Below are positions 60,869-64,000 of a stretch of DNA of 64,000 nucleotides, piece by piece (position 1 is the first letter of the stretch; each line of letters begins with the position of its first letter). The stretch lies in NCBI GenBank assembly GCA_016296655.1, contig JAEDIW010000008.1:1-64000 (forward strand). The letters are read 5' to 3'. The position numbers were made by a program, and so were the translations under genes. The notes under the pieces are model-generated. The model was not told where the DNA came from. It did no database searches and was given only the letters and a program-made list of their open reading frames with translations. This DNA is from Treponema sp. GTDB lineage: Bacteria; Spirochaetota; Spirochaetia; Treponematales; Treponemataceae.

Positions 60869-62629
60869 TCAACTTTGTGGCAAATGCCGGCTCAAATTTT
60901 CATCAAAAAACTGGTCTGCATCAACAGCTGGTCTTTCATTCGGCAAATTGAACTTCTTTTTCGCAAACGTGTCGGCATCCATAGGACTGCCAAACAAAAA
61001 ACCTTGAAATTTGTTAGGGCCAAGACCAATAAGCTTTTTGACATCTTCCTTTGACTCAATGCCTTCCATACAGATTTTCATGTTTAAATCTTTTGCAAGA
61101 CGGGCAATATGGTCTACAACAACCTTATCCTTTGAGTTCACATCACCAGTTACAGCCTTTTGAATCATTGTATAGTCAAGCTTCAAAGTGTCTGCATTCA
61201 TTTCCTGCAGATAGCGCATATTTGAATAACCTGTGCCAAAATCGTCAATATCTATGCCTACACCAAGTTCCCGCAGCTGTTTAAGCAAAGGAATAATTTT
61301 ATCAGTGTCGATTGAACCTGATTCTGTAATTTCCAGCACAATATTTTCAGGATTAACTCCGCTTTTTTCCAAAGCATTACGGACATCAAAAACCAAATCA
61401 CTTTTTTCAATCTGAACATAAGACAAATTGATGCTCATGTGAAAATGCGGTAAATATTTATTCCAGAGTTTACACTGCCTGCATGCTGTCAACAAAATCC
61501 ATCGACCAAGCGGAACAATCAAGTTAAATTCTTCCAAAGTTGGAATTATTTCTCCTGCGCCTAAAAAACCAAACCTCGGATGCTCCCAGCGCAACAACGC
61601 TTCAGCCCCAATCACAGGAGCTTTTGCAAAATCATCTGCATTTTCGCTGATTTTTGTTGCATCGATAAGAGGCTGGTAATACATTTTAAAGCCTTCATAA
61701 TCTTTTTTTATTGCAAGACGCAGCTGCTCCTGCAAATCAAATTTATCAAGGTGCTTTTTGTATTCCTTAGAATCAAATGCCTTTATGCTGTTTTTTCCAT
61801 GATCCTTTATATATTGAAAAGCAAAATTTATGCGCTGCTGCAAATCGTTAAAAGGTGTTGCCGATGAAACAAAGGCAACAATTCCAGCAGAAACCGTAAA
61901 AATTACTTTATAGTCTATTTCATGTTCACTTTCACTGATAAAGCGTTTTATCGTGCTGTAAATTTTGCCGCCATCAATTGCCGTACCGCCAGATAAATTC
62001 ATTATCATAAAATCATCTTCATAGCCACGATACAAAAAAGTTTCTTTTGGCAAAGCTTTCTGTGCACATTTCGCAACAATCTGGATTACCTTATCCCCGA
62101 CAGATTTCCCCATGCGCTCATTGATAGCATTCATGTTATCAATACCGATTTTCATTAAAAATCCAGAAACTTCTGTTTTCCTGCGCAAAAAAGAATTGTA
62201 ATCATGCACACAACGGTCAAAAACCTCAAGGCCTGTTAACTTATCCTTATAGGCAGTTCCATTTTCAAAAATCAATCTTCCTGCAAGAATTCGGTCAACA
62301 TTGCTTTCAGTTTTTATGATGTTTGCCTTATCGTTTACCCTTATTATTGAACCGTCTTTTGCTGTAATCCTGTATTCCAGCATAAATCTGGAACGTTTTT
62401 TAGACTTAACAAGAGACATTACACTAGCATAAAGATTTCTGTCTGATTCATATATCAAATTGAAAATAGAATTATAGGCATTCCCAAAGACACCAGAGGG
62501 CAAGCCAAGCAAATCTGCCAGTTTATCTGAAAAAATGCATGTATCATCTTCAAGATTGTAAAAATACACATTTTCATCAAAGCAATTACGCATTGCTGAA
62601 AATGCATCTGTCAAAGCTTCATTTCCCAA
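60869..62629 (-). CDS. PAS-GGDEF-EAL protein (cyclic-di-GMP phosphodiesterase, degenerate GGDEF)
   Basis: About 586 residues using a TTG start at 62629 with GAGGGA six bases upstream; the frame is open further up but without a good start. Order: PAS-like sensor (about 20-120), GGDEF domain whose signature is YEDDF instead of GGDEF (inactive cyclase), and an EAL domain with all key residues: EALLRW, SINLS, EITES, DDFGTGYSNM, LKLD, MEGIE and FQGFLFG. It should hydrolyse c-di-GMP in response to a PAS signal. No transmembrane segment. It faces ApbE, 170 bases away. Confidence 0.88.
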   Translation of the reverse strand: MGNEALTDAFSAMRNCFDENVYFYNLEDDTCIFSDKLADLLGLPSGVFGNAYNSIFNLIYESDRNLYASVMSLVKSKKRSRFMLEYRITAKDGSIIRVNDKANIIKTESNVDRILAGRLIFENGTAYKDKLTGLEVFDRCVHDYNSFLRRKTEVSGFLMKIGIDNMNAINERMGKSVGDKVIQIVAKCAQKALPKETFLYRGYEDDFMIMNLSGGTAIDGGKIYSTIKRFISESEHEIDYKVIFTVSAGIVAFVSSATPFNDLQQRINFAFQYIKDHGKNSIKAFDSKEYKKHLDKFDLQEQLRLAIKKDYEGFKMYYQPLIDATKISENADDFAKAPVIGAEALLRWEHPRFGFLGAGEIIPTLEEFNLIVPLGRWILLTACRQCKLWNKYLPHFHMSINLSYVQIEKSDLVFDVRNALEKSGVNPENIVLEITESGSIDTDKIIPLLKQLRELGVGIDIDDFGTGYSNMRYLQEMNADTLKLDYTMIQKAVTGDVNSKDKVVVDHIARLAKDLNMKICMEGIESKEDVKKLIGLGPNKFQGFLFGSPMDADTFAKKKFNLPNERPAVDADQFFDENLSRHLPQS

Positions 62630-62802
62630 AGAATATCCCTCTCTGTTTAATCCAAAGTCTGTATAATTTACTATAAAAACTACCAATCATATAGACCCAC
62701 ACAAAATACCATAAAAATGAAGTCCGCTCAAGATGTATACAACAGTTCAGAATTCATGCCTTTTATATAAAAAAAACTCCTAAAAACCAAGTAAAACCGA
62801 TT

Positions 62803-63972
62803 TTAAGACATTCCATAACATTTCTTTAAATCTTCTGTCGAATACATATAATTCTCGGAATCTATATAAAGAGCATTAAAACAGTCAGCCATACCATCGG
62901 CTTTTTCTACAAACGGCAAGCCAGCCGCCGTCAGTTTTACAGGATTTTCAAATCCATCATCATTTACCGCACCGCTTCCAAAAAGCCACATCCCCATTCC
63001 GTCGGTAGAATCCGCAGTTTTTTCTTTAACAGTAATGCCTGCAGTAGGAAAATTCTGACGTTCAAGCTGCTTGAGCAATGCAAAGCCTTTTTCCATTCCT
63101 AAAATAAACAGGCTTGTAGAAAGAGCATCACAGGCAGTACTTGATTTACTTACAATAGTAACAGATGTAAGTCCATTGTCAACAGGATAGCCTGTTTTTG
63201 GATTTATAATATGATGGTAACGGATATTATCCTTTATAAAGAATCTTTCATAAACTCCGCTTGTCACAACTGAATTTTCAGGCAGGGAAAGTGTAATAGC
63301 CGTAGAATGTTCTGGATTCTGCGGATTTTTTACACCAACACGCCATAAACTTCTGTCTTTTTTTTTGCCTGCAACATAAATATTGCCACCTAAATCAATC
63401 ACGGCACGCTTTACACCTGCTTCTTTTACCATAAAAGCAAGAACATCAGCGGCATATCCTTTTACAATTCCGCCCAAATCAAGCCGCATACCTTCAACAG
63501 GCAGAAAAACCTTGTTTTCTTCGATTTTTACCCGTGACCAGTCAACAAGCTTCAACGCATTATCAATTTCCCATTGCTCAGGCACCCTTGCATATTCAGT
63601 ATTAATTCCCCACAATTTTACAAGGGGGCCAACAGTAGGGTCAAAGGCACCGTTTGTAATCTCCGCAAATGAAAGGGCTATTTTTAAGACAAAAAGAACC
63701 TCATCAGAAATTTCAACAGCAGATTTTCCAGCTGCAGCATTTATTTTTTCAATTTCCGAATTTGACTTTGACGTGCTGAATTTTTCATCCATTGAATGCA
63801 GCCGTTCAAAAAGACTGTTATAAAGCTCCGTTGTTCCATCGTCAAATGCATTTACTGTACATACAGTGCCAAAAACCAGTTCTGTTCGCGCAGCTTCCAC
63901 TTTTCTACAGGAAACAAAACTCAAGGAAACTGTAAAAAAAGCAATAAAAATAAATCTAGCAAAAAAATTCAT
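62803..63972 (-). CDS. apbE: FAD:protein FMN transferase ApbE (lipoprotein)
   Basis: Attaches FMN to Thr/Ser of redox proteins such as RnfG or NqrC outside the inner membrane. 389 residues. Signal with a spirochaete-style lipobox SFVSC (Cys22). Family motifs: MDEKFSTSKSNSEIEKIN, FDPTVGPLVKLWG, LDLGGIVKGYAAD, AVIDLGGNIYVAG and the metal-binding ACDALSTSLFILGMEKG. C-terminal extension of about 60 residues is unusual. Complement shows TATGAT six bases before the ATG with no ribosome site, so leaderless translation is likely; the -35 is beyond the window edge. Confidence 0.93.
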   Translation of the reverse strand: MNFFARFIFIAFFTVSLSFVSCRKVEAARTELVFGTVCTVNAFDDGTTELYNSLFERLHSMDEKFSTSKSNSEIEKINAAAGKSAVEISDEVLFVLKIALSFAEITNGAFDPTVGPLVKLWGINTEYARVPEQWEIDNALKLVDWSRVKIEENKVFLPVEGMRLDLGGIVKGYAADVLAFMVKEAGVKRAVIDLGGNIYVAGKKKDRSLWRVGVKNPQNPEHSTAITLSLPENSVVTSGVYERFFIKDNIRYHHIINPKTGYPVDNGLTSVTIVSKSSTACDALSTSLFILGMEKGFALLKQLERQNFPTAGITVKEKTADSTDGMGMWLFGSGAVNDDGFENPVKLTAAGLPFVEKADGMADCFNALYIDSENYMYSTEDLKKCYGMS

Positions 63973-64000
63973 AAAAGAATCATAAGTTGTTTGAAGAAAA

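Noticed and set aside
1..64000. CRISPR array, prophage, integrase or replication origin
   Set aside because: No regular short repeats with unique spacers, no phage or integrase genes, and no DnaA-box cluster were seen.

Overview
The window looks like chromosomal DNA of a gut- or rumen-type Treponema (spirochaete). It is AT-rich. RpoB is spirochaete-like and carries Asn at the rifampicin-site position that is Ser in sensitive bacteria. The gene set (EcfT/BioY biotin uptake, TRAP transporter, SIMPL, YkgJ, class III FBPase, long GltB) also fits. I see no transposase, phage gene, integrase or CRISPR array. The species cannot be fixed from the sequence alone.

Layout. 1-7,100 (minus strand): translation/transcription block in transcription order tRNA-Thr, rpmG, tRNA-Trp, secE, nusG, rplK, rplA, rplJ, rplL, rpoB (rpoB runs off the left edge), with hairpin-plus-U-tract elements after nusG and before rpoB. 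7,500-20,300: serine acetyltransferase, NusG-domain-II protein, radA, TraB-like and TPR membrane proteins, an unknown membrane-anchored protein, a GatB-asparaginase fusion with altered catalytic residues, a GH63-like glycosidase and an exopolyphosphatase, followed by ppk (polyphosphate turnover pair). 22,500-26,000: a TRAP transporter operon flanked by inverted copies of a structured repeat. 26,000-33,500: fbp, M48 protease, tRNA-Ser plus SRP RNA, a MATE exporter, a ClbS/DfsB-like protein, a radical SAM protein and a Ser-Ser-Arg tRNA cluster. 33,700-37,350: a glycerol-3-phosphate-dehydrogenase-like flavoprotein operon with an attenuator leader. 37,600-41,000: acyltransferase, RsmI-like methyltransferase, second MATE. 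41,000-49,700: asnB, a SIMPL protein, ykgJ and gltB. 49,800-64,000: bioYMN behind a BirA-type operator, a nucleophile-less HAD protein, an XPB helicase with its partner, pgi, a small Rossmann-like protein, a dicarboxylate/amino-acid symporter, a PAS-GGDEF-EAL protein and ApbE.

The most interesting signals are in non-coding DNA. (1) asnB, ykgJ and gltB share a leader: a strong promoter, then a 5' hairpin with a hexaloop of the form A-A-W-G-A-N whose 3' arm is also the 5' arm of an intrinsic terminator. This resembles ANTAR-type antitermination and suggests a local nitrogen regulon. (2) A dispersed intergenic repeat occurs in five copies. Both of its stems change sequence from copy to copy but stay paired, so it is a structured element. 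(3) Several genes (fbp, a MATE, bioY, the symporter, apbE, two unknowns) have a promoter -10 box placed 6-7 bases before the ATG and no Shine-Dalgarno, which predicts leaderless mRNAs. (4) The GatB-asparaginase fusion appears to have lost catalytic residues in both halves.
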